64,000 bases of DNA from Bostrychus sinensis (lineage: Eukaryota; Chordata; Actinopteri; Gobiiformes; Eleotridae), in assembly GCA_020698575.1 (NCBI GenBank), contig CM036251.1, forward strand, positions 32,925,288 through 32,989,287. The letters run 5' to 3'. The position numbers were made by a program, and so were the translations under genes. The notes under the pieces were generated by a model, which saw nothing but the letters and a program-made list of their open reading frames with translations, had not been told where the DNA came from and ran no database searches. Below are positions 1 to 11,225 of this stretch, piece by piece; position 1 is the first letter of the stretch; every line of letters begins with the position of its first letter.

Positions 1-775
1 AGGTGTATATAAAATGTTATACCATCATACATATTTAGAATGACATAAGTGGTAATGGTGTTTTATGGATAAGCCTCTTGGAGAAAGCTTTGGCCAAGTG
101 GATGTATGGATGTTGACCTAGTACAAGAGTGCAGGTTCTGCTCATTCTCATTCTATACTGTTGGCATTCTGCAGTCCCAGGGGGGAAGCGGGAGGGGCGG
201 GGGGTATGGGGGGTACATGCATGACCGCACTACCTGCTATCTCCACCTGTCATTGCTGTCTGTTACTATGGCGATAGGCCATGCACTCCACTTGAGAGAA
301 AGGCGGCAGTGAAATGAACAAGGTGAAGGAGAGGTGCAGGGATTGATGGACACGGCTGAGAGGGGGAAACAGAGACACTAAGTGATGAAGACAGCAGGAG
401 GGAGGGGATAAAAGAGATTTATGTCCATGGGAATAGGCACACTTGAACAAAAATGGCAAGGATTCCACAAGTGGATTTTAAAATATAAAATAGTGTATGG
501 TTGAAAGAAACAGGTTTATCCCCTGTGCATCTATTCAAGTTATAAAAAGCATATTAGACATTTGAATTGGAATATTTGTTGATGGGTAAACAGAAGTAGA
601 TAAAGTAAATAAATGAAATACCTTTTTAAATAAAACATTGCATTGTTACATTTTTTTAAAACCCTGTGGGCTTATCTTTCATGAGAATCTTGTGGAAGCT
701 AAAAATAAAAGGTAATATTTCTGAAAGACATTCAAACTACTACAAACAAAAATTTCAAATAGAAATATTGACATT
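1..775. other. No gene seen; one G-rich tract
   Basis: I see no coding sequence or recognisable repeat here. The only clear structure is a run of five G-tracts (three or more Gs each) at 180-213, which fits the usual G-quadruplex pattern on the + strand. The small open frames at 106-468 have no recognisable domain and look like chance. Confidence 0.4.
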
Positions 776-1100
776 TGTTTGCATGTTTCTGAACTTGTGT
801 GCATGTTTCTGAATTTGCATTGTGTTTCCAAATTTGCGTGTGTGTTTCCGAATTTTTATTGTGTGTTTCTGAATTTGTGTGCATGTTTCTGAATTTGCAT
901 TGTGTGTTTCCAAATTTGTGTGTTTCCAAATTTTGATTGTGTGTTTCTGAATTTGTGTGAATGTTTCTGAATTTTTATTGTTTCTGATTTTGTGTGTCTT
1001 TTGGAATGTATGTGCATGTTTCTGAATTTGTATGCATATTTCTGAATTTGTGTGTGTATTTCCAAACTTGTGTGAATGTTTTCACATTTGTGAAACTTTC
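776..1100. repeat. Degenerate T/G-rich minisatellite, about 20-24 bp unit
   Basis: About 15 variable copies of a unit close to GCATGTTTCTGAATTTGTGT stand head to tail. The core TTTC(T/C)(G/A)AA(T/A)TTG recurs every 20-36 bp with insertions and point changes. On the minus strand the units read as overlapping pseudo-peptides rich in SETH/KFRN. These come from the repeat and are not a protein. The array ends about where the TTTCACATTTG variant appears. Confidence 0.75.
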
Positions 1101-1955
1101 AGAATCAGTTTTTGTTTGTTTTGCTTTTGTTGTTTTTGACTTGTGCTTCAGGGCCGCTGTAAACTTCCCCCAAAAAGTTAAAACATATCAAAACATTTTT
1201 GTAGATTTTTGTATATTTGTAGATACAGTGTTAGTCATACAACACTCTTTGAAATTAATTAAAAACTACATAACATAATCTTAGAAAACATTGTAACATC
1301 AATTGACCCTTTTGAAAAAGCGAGTGTAGCCTTACAATTCCAAATCTGACTTTTAGCAACTATTAGCTTAACTCCAAATGAAAGATTAAAACATAGCATT
1401 AGCAACATCGCCTTTCTAAAATTTGTTCACATATTAATAAGTGATAAAAAGCAATTTATTAATTGCAAATGTGGACAAAAATGTAATACTCGTTTAAGGT
1501 AGGCCTATCATACATCATAGTATGTCCTTACCATTCTAAACCCTTCACCTTTAGCAAAATACAAGAAAAAGCTAAAACATATGCACAAAAAAACACAGAA
1601 GACAGGTGGTGTCCCTGCCTCACTTTGCATACGTTAGCATTAGCATAGTGGGAGTAGCTTTAACAAGTGCCCCGCTGTCAGAGCTGACAACCCCAAAATG
1701 CCTCACTGTCACCCCAGATTAGCATTCTGTCACTGAGCTAGCATGGAAAATTAGCTTACTGGCAACAATTTGACTGCAGCTCTTTGGGAAATGTAATATG
1801 TCTCCACTATATAACCGCGCTGGAAATTAACCAGATATGTTTATTCAAGTACATTTTCTAAGGAATATGTTGACTACTTTGTGAGTACATTTTTAAAACA
1901 TGCATTTAATTTTTAGGCTACTAAGAAAAAATGTAAAGTCTCTGTATAGGCTTAA
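1101..1955. other. No gene or clear repeat seen
   Basis: AT-rich DNA with many TTAGC/GCTAA pieces around 1620-1760. No domain-bearing open frame and no terminal repeats could be identified. Confidence 0.3.
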
Positions 1956-1959
1956 GGTA

Positions 1960-2560
1960 TTTTCTTTTATACCTTGGTAGTTAGGGTGGTAAAAGTGGTA
2001 CTAATAGTAGCAGTTGTAGTAGTAATACTTTATTAGTAGACCTAGTAGATTTTTTTGTGTGTTTTTTTGACCTGCTTGATTTTTTTTTTTTTTTTTTTTT
2101 CAATTTGCCCAACATGTTAGTCCACTTTAACTATTTTAACAGCCACTTTAACTTGAGTAATAGTATTTAAATGAGTAAAAGTGGTAAATTGGGTAGTGGT
2201 AGCTATAGTAATTACCAGCAGTAGTAGTAGTTACCAGTAGTAGTCCTAGTAACAGTAGCTGTTGTAATCGATTTTGTTGTGAAATAGCAAAATATTTTCA
2301 AAATAAGTTGTAATTAAGAAAAACTTACAATCTTTTTTATTTTTTTAATTTTGAGTACTGTTACTTTTGATTTGAAGTAACTGGAAAGAACCTCGAGTTT
2401 ATCCCCTGAATGGAAGTCCTTTTGAATCTACTACTTTTGACTTTTCACAGGTCTCACTGGTATTACTTCCACTGTGAGTAAGCAATATTATTTTGAAGTA
2501 ACAGTACTTTTACTTGAATACAGATTTTAAGTACTCTTTCCAACTGCTATATATCAGACA
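1960..2560. repeat. Dispersed repeat with TAG-triplet tracts and AGTACTTTTACTTGA core
   Basis: Two tracts of imperfect TAG/GTA triplets (about 1995-2055 and 2195-2260) are followed by a block reading AAGTAACAGTACTTTTACTT and then AAGTACTCTTTCCA (about 2495-2545). The same triplet-plus-core combination recurs near 6590-6765, 17790-17930 and 26880-27290. That makes it one interspersed family and not independent microsatellites. An uninterrupted T-tract lies at about 2078-2100. Confidence 0.55.
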
Positions 2561-3051
2561 TTTTCACTTTTTCCTAAGCAAACTAGTGTTAAGTGTTTAG
2601 GTCACCAAAGCCAAGGTCAGACATACCTGTTTAGCGGTATATATTTCTTTAATTTTAATTTCTAACCATTTGTTGTGATTGATGTTGACTAAGCGATGCC
2701 AGTCCTCAGTGCATGACATTTGTATTCACGTTGGCTTGTTCAGAGCAGAACCTATCTCCATTATTAATGAGTTTACCCGGTGCATGTGTGTGTTTGGCGT
2801 GAGCAGGGATTAATATTGATCATACTTCCTGCCTGTGTGCATATTAATATTTTAGCATTCATAAGTGATTATCTCCAGCTGGTAATTACATCTAGCTGCT
2901 CTATATACTGTAATTTGCCTGGCACTGTAACAAACATTCATCAGTCTTTAAGAAAGACAAAAAAATCATCTTGTAATTCCTTGAATGTATTTTTGATAAC
3001 AAGCAGGTAGTAGTTATAATCATTTGCAATATATTTGTTTTGGGCATCCTG

Positions 3052-3563
3052 TAGCCTGGCCAACTAGACTGACTCCTTCTGACGCTTAGGTGGGACTTAC
3101 AGACTTATAGTAAACCAATCAGAAAAAAGAAGGGCTGTAAGCAATGTGTTGACTCCTATTAACGACAAACATGGCGGAGTGGTAGATATGCTGTTTTCCA
3201 GGTAATACGCTGTATTCTGAGCAACTCAGAATACTTAAAGTATTTCTGAAAGGGGACAGCAGCAAAATCCAGTTGTATAAAGACTTGCTGAAAAGTTGGT
3301 TTGTGGTCATTACGTTGGACGTCAACTGGACTTTTTTGAAATGGCAACAAACCAAAAAAATAAATAAAATAAAATCACAGAAGACTTCAGCAGAATCAAT
3401 AGGTGACAAAGTAAAGCCTGTATTAGCTGGCTTTTGCTATTGTATAACATGCTGCAGATAAACAGCAGGCCAGTTTTAAGTGATACAATGAGACTCTCTA
3501 TGGCTGGAAATCCAGACCCTCCTGCTTTTGAGTCAGTTGGTCTAGCTGGCCAAGTTAGGCTTT
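3052..3563 (-). mobile_element. Non-autonomous DNA transposon, family D (copy 1)
   Basis: The ends form imperfect inverted repeats: TAGCCTGGCCAACTAGAC at 3052, against the reverse complement of GTCTAGCTGGCCAAGTTAGG near 3540-3558. The interior shares the sequence around CTCCTGCTTTTGA and the stretch around TTTATCTGCAGCATG with the 21.8 kb copy, in the opposite orientation. There is no transposase. The MITE class is inferred from the ends and the recurrence; the superfamily is not known. Confidence 0.5.
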
Positions 3564-4284
3564 CTGAACCTAACCTTGTGTTTTATCCTAATTAAATAGT
3601 TTATTGTTACCATGTGAAATGTTGTGAATGTTGTGAAATTTGTGAGTTCACAAATTCACAAAACCCATCTTGTCAGGCTCCCGCTGATCCATCTGGGTCT
3701 GGACCTGTGGCAGCTGGGCCAATGGTGTGGGCGGGTTTTAGGTTTGCCGACAACAACAAGCACTTTTAGCGATACTTGTTAACAACATGGCAACACAGAA
3801 AAATGTAAGGTGTGCTGCTCTACATTTACAAAAACAGCAAAAATCTTCTGACAACGTCTTTATTGTGTTGTTTTACTAGTGGTTTGTTGTTTAGCTATGT
3901 AGCTAGGACTTTATCCAATAGCCTCCAAGTATTCTACTGAAAGTCCTGTCCCTTTACAAATGTTTTCAACAAGAGCCATCATTACATTAACGTTATATAA
4001 ATCTGGCTTTTGCCAGGTTAAGTTCATTTGCAAACAGATGCTCATTTTGATCATTCTATGTTGTGTTCTGTCAATACATTAAGGTTTGATTCCCTGGGTA
4101 AGCCTCCTTGCCTTACTGTGGGTTCTCTCTAAGAACGTCAGCTTCATCAACCATCCACAGACAGGCATGTAGTAAAGGCGTGCTGCATAAACAACTATGT
4201 AAATCACTGCAAACTAGGATGCAGACGAAGAACCTTAAGTTCATCTCTTGAATGGAAAACATTTTGAAGCTACTACTTTTGTTT
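3564..4284. other. No gene seen
   Basis: Nothing recognisable. A short palindrome (TTTGTGA-GT-TCACAAA) lies near 3640-3656. The rest is unassigned intergenic or intronic DNA. Confidence 0.3.
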
Positions 4285-4400
4285 AAACTTTCCAAGGTTG
4301 CCACTGCAAATCATCTGCCATTTCGTGTACAGTGACTGGCACGTTGTTATGGTCTATGTTTTACTCCAGATGCTCTTCCTGACACAACTCTCTATTTTCA
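4285..4400 (+). repeat. Fragment of a widespread fish repeat (GATGCYCTTCCTGACRCAAC type)
   Basis: A decayed match to the block found again at 34.0, 47.0 and 59.5 kb and, on the other strand, at 20.9 and 60.86 kb. It reads roughly '...CACAGCAAATCATCTGC ... CAGATGCTCTTCCTGACACA'. I know this block as a common interspersed repeat in teleost genomes. I do not assign a class. Confidence 0.5.
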
Positions 4401-5347
4401 AAGTAGTAGACACACATTTGCTGTTTGTTTTCCCAATCATAACCAAGGCAGCATGGCAAGTTGGTACCATGAAACACATTTCTTGAAGATCCAGTGCATC
4501 AAAATGTCTATGTTGGTAAATCTATGTCTGCTTTCTACAATGGAAAATGGAAGATTACAATTCTGCAGAGACCTAAGCAATTATCAAGTCTGCAAATCTG
4601 CTAATAGTGTTATATCCTTTAATAGAAGTGTTATTTATATGCACCGGGGCAACCGAGTACGAGAAACAGTGACCCCAAAATAAAGCGGTTCATGTCTGTG
4701 CTTCCTTGCCCTCATCCTTATTGCTTTTCATTCAATTATCCTGTCGTTGAAGATGGAGACCAGATGACTCAGATCCAGCCCGTACATTCACTCTGGCCTA
4801 ATCAAATCACTGCTCTATGACGTGATCCACTGACTCTGTGTACACTGTTCTTGATTGCAACGTCAATATGTAATTTTTCATTTATGCTGTGGTTCTTTCA
4901 TTGTTTTTCCACACTGGGGTCAAGTTGCTCAAGTTGTGCCATGTAAGATTATAGTGTATCCATACACAGTAATTCTTTATCTGATGTATGCAGTATGGAC
5001 AATAGTGGGCTGTGGAGCATAGTGGTGGTGGGGGAGGGTTAGGCAGCATGACGTCATACTCAGATAATTGATTACAGTGACAGATGGAGAATATACAGTA
5101 GCATGCATGCCTGTGTGAATTTGCCAGGGCTGTGTTGTGGAAAGCATATAAGCAAATTGTATAGACTCTGCTACAAGATATATGCTATTTGCAGCAAAAA
5201 TAAAATCCATTCATTTATAAACACACAAATTGAAATCACAAAAGTTGAAGTTTTAGGCATCAGACAAAAATTGTTATCTTCAACAGTGTTCATAGTACAC
5301 ATAAGATAGCTATGTTGGCTGTTCAGTTCTGTTATATCAGTGCCAGG
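4401..5347. other. No gene seen; palindromic CRE-like site
   Basis: Mostly unassigned. The stretch at 4690-4860 is non-repetitive and more complex than its surroundings. A full TGACGTCA palindrome lies near 5049-5056, within GGCAGCATGACGTCATAC; whether it binds a CREB/ATF factor is untested. Confidence 0.25.
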
Positions 5348-5500
5348 TTAAAGAGGGACTTTTTTATACTGTAAATAAACAGTTTTAGAGTCCATCTGAT
5401 GGGTAAATAAATAAGTTGTTGTGGGGTGATTAAAGAGTCCTGCATCTCTCCCTGGTGTCTCTGGACTGAAAACGACACTCTCTGACAGTACACATACAGT
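5348..5500 (+). mobile_element. TTAA-flanked MITE, family C (5' fragment)
   Basis: It starts at TTAA (5348-5351) followed by AGAGGGACTTTTTTATAC. It continues with GAGTTGTTGTGGGGT-type sequence and TCTCTCCCTGGTGTCTC, matching the left part of the complete copy at 17238-17694. The right half and the distal inverted repeat are missing. Confidence 0.55.
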
Positions 5501-5630
5501 CAATTCACAGTCAGTCAATTGCCATTGCTAGTAAAAAGAAATCTATATTGAGCTATGTGCTAATGTGCTCCATACACTCACTGACATCACACCCATTTAG
5601 GCTGTCATTTGCTATTAGCTTATGTAGCCT

Positions 5631-6229
5631 AAAGGCCTATTTACACGGACAATGCTGGCCAGGAAAATGGAGCAGTCATGCTGCCCATGTTTTGCATTTG
5701 CACAAAAACACTAAAGTGTGGAGAAAATGAAAGTAAGCTGTAGCAAATGGTACTGTGGGCCCCACAATTGCACTACACCTCACAGTGAGTGAACAGGAGA
5801 GGAAATGATAGCTCCGGTCTGTAACTTTCCAACTACTTTACGATCTTCTGGTTTTCTGGAGCCATTCTCATAAAGTCTTCAGTAAAACTAAGTACTTCTA
5901 CAGATATTACTAACAGTTACTGACTAATATGAACATATGAGACATATGTATTTTGTGCTCGTAGGGTCAGCTGGCATGCCCCCGGCAGTCAGCCCATCAC
6001 TGTTGAGATTACAGCTGTCATTGTTTTAGGTGAGTCGCTGTTTTCACAGTTTACACAAGAGCAGGAGCGACTCCGAGCAACTCCCTGCTGTGAGACCAAA
6101 ACATCTCTTCCAGCGTTTTCAAAAGCAGATTCGGAAAACGGAAACCCCATCCTCGTGTAAACAAAAGGCCAAACTGTAGTCAAACCTTTGCAGATTCGGC
6201 AAAACATGCTGTTGTCTAAACGGCCCCTA
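5631..6229 (+). mobile_element. Non-autonomous DNA transposon, family E (copy 1)
   Basis: About 600 bp. The left end AGGCCTATTTACACGGACAA and the reverse complement of the right end, AGGGGCCGTTTAGACAACAG, form imperfect inverted repeats. The interior matches 24788-25396 over its length; both contain TTTTCTGGAGCCATTCTCAT and CTGTGAGACCAAAACA. No transposase is present. The end sequence resembles hAT-type MITEs of fish, but that class is an inference. Confidence 0.6.
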
Positions 6230-6589
6230 AATCCTTGTAAATTCCGATATCGAGACACTTTCTCTTATGTTCTACTGACAGCACACACATGGCATCAGTT
6301 GTTTGTCATTTACGTAAATAATTTTGTGTATGCTTTAAATCTTTAAAATTGTAGCTTTTAGACAGTAGTTGGTGGAATTACTTAATTATAATATAATTAT
6401 AATTACTAAAAATATAACTGTAAAATGTGGCTTCATGTTCTCTATCCACTCAGTGACAGCACACACAGTCAATTGAGTACATTTTATGAATCACACTTTT
6501 AGTTTGATGTGTGTAATTATATTTTTTAGGAAATTTTGTATTTCTATTTTTATAATCTCTAAAAGACCATTTTCACATCAGAGGCACAG
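6230..6589. other. No gene or repeat recognised
   Basis: AT-rich DNA without a supported feature. Confidence 0.3.
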
Positions 6590-6765
6590 TTGGTAGTGGT
6601 AACAGTAAAAAAGGTAGTAGTAAACAGTACAGTAGTAGTAGTATTAGTACAAGTAAGGATAGTAGCAGTAGCTTTCTTCCCAAGTTAACTTTACACTCAA
6701 TAATCTTTCATATTATCTTGAAGTAACAGTATTGGCGTACTTCTTCCACCTCTGCTTCAGCGGCA
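6590..6765. repeat. TAG-triplet / GTACTTTTAC-type dispersed repeat
   Basis: GTAGTAGTA-type triplets (6625-6665) are followed by TTATCTTGAAGTAACAGTAT and CTTCTTCCACCTCTGC. This is the same order as at 1960-2560, so it is a second copy of that family. Confidence 0.5.
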
Positions 6766-6970
6766 CACATCACCTTTGCTTGAATACTCAGTGAGCACTT
6801 TTCTGATGCAGCAGTAAATAGTGTGATAATTATGAATTTCCCCAAAGCTGCAGAGTGACTGCAGAACAGTCATGCCTGAGTGATGTTAGGAGCTGGGACT
6901 GCTGATGTCAGCTACACTCAACACTAACACAGAAGTCCTACTGCAGGGGACACAAGCTGAATCATTTCGG

Positions 6971-7318
6971 CGATGGTGGCGCAGTGGGTTAAGCATTCGC
7001 CCAGCAACCGGAGGGTAGCCGGTTCGAATCCCATCTGAAGCGCATACTGTCGTTGTGTCCCTGGGCAAGACACTTCACCCACCTTGCCTGTGTGAATGTT
7101 AGTGTGGTGGTTAGTGTTTGGTGGTGGTCGGAGGGGCCGTTGGCGCAGATTGGCAGCCACGCTTCCGTCAGTCTGCCCCAGGGCAGCTGTGGCTACAGAA
7201 GTAGCTCACCACCACCAAGTGTGACTGAGGAGTGAATGAATAATTGATCAATTGTAAAGCGTCTTTGAGTGTCCAAAAAAGCGCTATATAAATTCGATGA
7301 ATTATTATTATTATTATT
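6971..7318 (+). mobile_element. tRNA-derived SINE (full-length-looking)
   Basis: The head has an A-box-like TGGCGCAGTGG (about 6976-6986) and an exact B-box GGTTCGAATCC (7021-7031), as in RNA polymerase III promoters of tRNA-derived SINEs. A body follows with GGGCAAGACACTTCACCCAC and CCCCAGGGCAGCTGTGGCTA. The tail reads AAGCG..CTTTGAGTGTCC..AGCGCTATATAAATT and ends in (ATT)n. This is a common teleost SINE architecture. Related pieces lie at 9150, 14.7, 20.7 and 59.1 kb. I do not assign a Repbase name. Confidence 0.8.
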
Positions 7319-7717
7319 TCATGCATTTGTCACTTACAAATATAATTTAAGTTTCCTAGGTAATTAAAATAAATAAGTCCAAATCATCTCTTTTCCATTG
7401 TAGCTTATGTCTCACCAGAGTTGCCTTACAATTAGCAGGGCAGTGAGTCAACCCAAAATATTTTAGAATGCATGGTGCAGTTCTCAAACTTATTTTCAGA
7501 TGCCTAGCCACACAAATATACACACAGAGACATGCACACATTCGGTTAGTTATCACTCAGTTTCTCCCATCATGTTCGCTAACCAAAGGAATGCTATTTT
7601 ACATACACATTTTATCACTCACAAATGTATATATATCCTTAATAAAGAACAAATGTATTCATTATATCACCAAAGTTAAAAGTCCCTGCAGGCCACAGTA
7701 AAAAATATACACTTCCC

Positions 7718-7940
7718 ATCATCCAAAGACATGCATGTATTAGGTGAATTGCTGACTCTAAATGGCCCCTGGTGAATGAATGAAAGAGTGAATGGTTGTC
7801 TCTCTGTGCATGTCTCTAAGTGTCAGCCTTGCGACTAACTGGCTCTGAGCAGGGTGTACTCCACCTAAGGCCCATAGTCACTGAGATAGGGCTCGTAGGT
7901 ACTGGAGCCTTACAGGAATAAGTGGAAGAATATGAATGAG
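7718..7940 (+). mobile_element. 3' tail of an RTE/Rex-type LINE
   Basis: The sequence follows the well-known fish LINE tail order: CCAAAGACATGCATGTA, TGACTCTAAATGGCCC, GAATGGTTGTCTCTCTGTGC, CAGGGTGTACTCCACC, CATAGTCACTGAGATAGG, AGGAATAAGTGGAAGAATA. No coding region is attached, so it is a 5'-truncated insertion. Confidence 0.65.
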
Positions 7941-9149
7941 TTAATCTGCAAGGTGTAATAGTGATGATAAAAATACATATATAAAATAAAAAACTAAATT
8001 ACACAAATCAAGTTATTGCAAACATATATATACTTCACCAATGTGTGCATCAAAGGGTTATAAAAATAAAATGACAAAGGGAAGGTATAGGTATTCATAG
8101 TTTTCACAGTGACAACATCCTCAGGGCGATGCTTCCTTAGAGGGCAAGAACACTGGTTTAACATTACTACTGAGAGTCAGCTGAAGCTACTGTTTGTTCA
8201 ACTTAGATCTGTTTCTACAGAATCTCAGAGAAAATTCACTTGGAAATAAGATTATTGTGAGTTTGTGCCGTTAAATGAGTTTCTCTCACCAGGGAGGGCA
8301 GAGTTGCAGCCATTTAAAGGTGCTATGAACAGTATATATTTTTTATATTTCATAAAAATTGCCCACATGTCCCCAGATTTGATGCAAACATGTTTAAATC
8401 AAATATTAGTTTTACTGATAACAATGGTACAGCTGAGTTATGAAAAATGTGTTTTCACAATGGCCAAGTTGTTGTTTGTTTACATTTACACGTTAGCTTT
8501 TATGGGAGTAATTTACTTTTCTAAGCTACCCCCCCATTGTTGTAGTAGTAAATCCACTTACCTCTCATGCATATAGGCTAGTTTGTACTTGCAATCGACT
8601 GGTTGTTTGCGCGAAACCCGTCTCTGATCACAGTATTGATCGACCTGCTTCGAATCAAAGAAGCAACATCAGAACCCTTTCACTGAACCTTACTAATCTC
8701 ACAGTTAACTCAATATTATCCCATATCTGGACAAATGCAATTATTAAACCATCAGAAATTGCAATTGCTCAAAAGTGCTAAAAAGATTTGTATCTGTTAG
8801 TGCATGCATAAATTTATAAGGCAAGGCATGATGTTCATGTGTGGGAAGACAGACCATTAATTCTGAGGTGTTTGCGCTGCAGCCAGTTTAAGGCGTATTG
8901 ATGTGCTGCAGAGGGCAAGGCGCCTCTCTTCTAATTGACTGCAGCAGAGGCCGTGGTCATTTGTGCGGCTCACAGGAGGCTCAGGTGTTGTACAGGAATA
9001 CGTAATACGCCTCATGCATGTTAATGTGACCACACTAACTGGAAAGAATTTGGATGGGGAAAGTTCATAGGAAGCAATGTGGATTTTAAGATTTTTTTTG
9101 TTGTTGTTGTTAATAAAAAAGCTAAAATTAAAGATGTATGTATTTCCCT
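7941..9149. other. No gene seen; non-repetitive block at 8860-9010
   Basis: 8265-8580 carries a chance open frame in AT-rich DNA. The stretch 8860-9010 (CTGCAG-rich, with GCGCCTCTCTTCTAATTGAC) has higher complexity and no resemblance to the repeats here. It is a low-confidence candidate for conserved non-coding DNA. Confidence 0.25.
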
Positions 9150-9255
9150 TGTGTGTGCTTCACAATGTGTGCGTGAATGGGTGAATGGCTCCTTGATGTA
9201 AAGCACTTTGAGTACCCATGGAGGTAGAAAAGTGCTATATAAATGTGACAATTTT
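9150..9255 (+). mobile_element. SINE/LINE tail fragment
   Basis: GTGAATGGGTGAATGGCTCC followed by TGTAAAGCACTTTGAGTACC and AAAAGTGCTATATAAATGTG is the conserved 3' tail shared by fish SINEs and their partner LINE. No head is present. Confidence 0.65.
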
Positions 9256-9514
9256 TTAATCTGTCACAAGTTCAGAACCAGCTGCAGTTAAAGTGGGAAT
9301 CATACTCATGTTTCACCCCAAAATACCAAACTACAATTGACTGAATTGACCATTTTTCCCTTATTTTAAGATGAACCTGAAAGATTTGATCTTTCCAAAT
9401 CTATGTATTTGCTCAGTGCATTAACTTATTGTCTTTTGAATGTACAGTGAGTAATTACAGTAAGTAAAGAGAGTCCTGATAATTGCAGCTACCTTTGTTC
9501 ACAGCTGTGCAATA

Positions 9515-9700
9515 TTTTGATTTTGCTTGAAATTATATATAATTTATAGGATCAGTTAAACAAATGCCCATGGGGTGGAAGTGGAATTTTCTTACCCCAT
9601 GGACAGATGATTTTGCTTGAAATAAGTAAAAATAGCTTTAAACAGGAAATAAATAACTTGAAATAAGTCAAATATCTATAATAAATAACTTAATAAGTAA
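9515..9700. repeat. Dispersed repeat fragment (TTTTGCTTGAAATAAG type)
   Basis: It contains two copies of GATTTTGCTTGAAAT (about 9518 and 9610), plus CCCATGGGGTGG/TTACCCCATGG, an inverted pair around 9567-9603. I recognise this style of repeat from fish genomes, but I give no class. Confidence 0.4.
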
Positions 9701-10604
9701 ATAAATCCAATCTAGCAGAAATTGCTCATTAAATATCTGAATTAAAGTAATTTTAACTAATGTAGATGCAGATTTTTTTGGAGTGTGTACATGTAAGTAT
9801 AAGCAAATAGATTTTGATCTTTATTTATCAATCAATACTTTATTTATAAGCATTTGTTCACACCCCAAGTCGAGAGGATTTTTTTTTTAAATTAATGCCA
9901 GCCATTGCAAGATAGGGTCAAGGCATGTTTATCTTAAATGGAACCTGCTTTATGTGATACTTCATCTACAGTGTGTGAACCCTATCACATTCTGAATTAA
10001 TTTTTTTTAGACAGCTCTCCAGGCTAGCAACGTACTTGTGTTTTATTTTGTCCAGCTCTTTCTGTCTGCATCCTGATGGCTATTTGACTCCCTTGCTACC
10101 ACATACACATATTTTATTTCATTCCCTAATTAAATCTTTTTTTTTTTTTTTTCCTTTTTTTTTTTTTTGTAGCGCACCAGATGCTGTGGACAGTATGCGT
10201 AGGCTGGTATTTCCATTTGCTTCAGTGCACTGGACGTAGTATTGATTGTACAGCAGCATACGATAACATTCCCCCTGCCCATGCTCTCCTATTTACACAC
10301 TGTCCTCACACTTGGACTGCTATATGGCACAGTCAATCAATGATTCCAGCCAATTCATGTTTACATTCAATTCCCTCTCAGGCGACTTGCAGAGAAAAAG
10401 CCCACACGTGATGTTTATTGGGCATCCGCCCCCTTAAGAAGGAAGGTCAAACTACAGAGGAAATAAAGCTTTCAAGGTAGATAGATGGTGGTTTTTTACC
10501 CCACGTGTCGAAATGCAATAAAGAAGTGTATTCTAGAGTCATAAGTCATTGGAAGGACCGTGGTTTGCTAGTGAAAGGGGAGGTAGTGAGAGTCTTTGAT
10601 TAGG
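9701..10604. other. No gene seen; long T-tracts
   Basis: Unassigned apart from two T-tracts at about 10138-10170 ending in GTAG. This mimics a splice acceptor, but no convincing exon follows. Confidence 0.3.
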
Positions 10605-11075
10605 GAGCTAAGACTTGGACTCTTGGCTCTTCTTCCTTTCTTCTTTGGGACTGAGACTCGGAATTTTACTTCCAATGACTCAAATTTATATTCAGACTTG
10701 TGGGCAGTAACTCAGACTTGGACTCTAGTTGTCTTAGCTGAAAGCAGAAACAGAGCTGCACTGTACTGAAGTCTCTAAACAAAACAAATATCCCACTCAA
10801 AATGTCAGAGTTGCACCTATTCATTTTGGTGACTCAACTCGGACCTGCCTTCAGTGTATTTGGACTTGACTTGGGACTGGAATTGAATTTATCTGAAGTT
10901 GACTGAAGTGGACTTTTTTTTAATTGGCTCAAACTCGTAGTTGCACCTGAACTTAAGACTTGACTTTTCACTTCAAACTTTAACTCGGACACCACCTGAA
11001 CCAGTCTTTAGTTACTTTGATTAGGACTCAGAGGACTCAGGAGTGACTGACTCAAAAACTGGTGACTCTGCTGCA
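10605..11075. repeat. Degenerate GACTTGGACTC-rich interspersed repeat
   Basis: The words GACTTGGACTC, GACTCAACTCGGAC, GGACTTGACTTGGGACT and GGACTCAGAGGACTC recur about every 15-40 bp. This is the pattern of the 'GACTTG' repeats common in teleosts. It directly precedes the MITE that hosts the Penelope-like element. Confidence 0.6.
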
Positions 11076-11138
11076 ACACTGGTTAATGCACATCTATTCA
11101 ACGTAACTATTTAGTTGTTTGCATTCTCCAAATTCTCA

Positions 11139-11224
11139 AAACGGGCTATATTCTGCAAAATTGACTTTTCTGAGCTTTCTACTATGATATAATGTTTCCT
11201 CATCAAAAACATACCTGGAGTTGT
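11139..11224 (+). mobile_element. MITE family B, left part (split by Penelope-like insertion)
   Basis: It reads ...ATATAATGTTTCCTCATCAA AAACATACCTGGAGTTGT, matching the heads of the intact copies at 48.6 and 54.2 kb. At 11224 it is interrupted by the retroelement and resumes at 13111. Confidence 0.75.
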
Positions 11225-11225
11225 T

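Noticed and set aside
732..1278. Repeat-like peptides on both strands
   Set aside because: They derive from the T/G-rich minisatellite.
6971..7040. Functional tRNA gene
   Set aside because: The A- and B-box match belongs to a SINE head; the cloverleaf is not kept, and a SINE body and tail follow.
10130..10411. Exon after the T-tract at 10.15 kb
   Set aside because: The tract plus GTAG mimics an acceptor, but the following frames have no domain and no matching donor.
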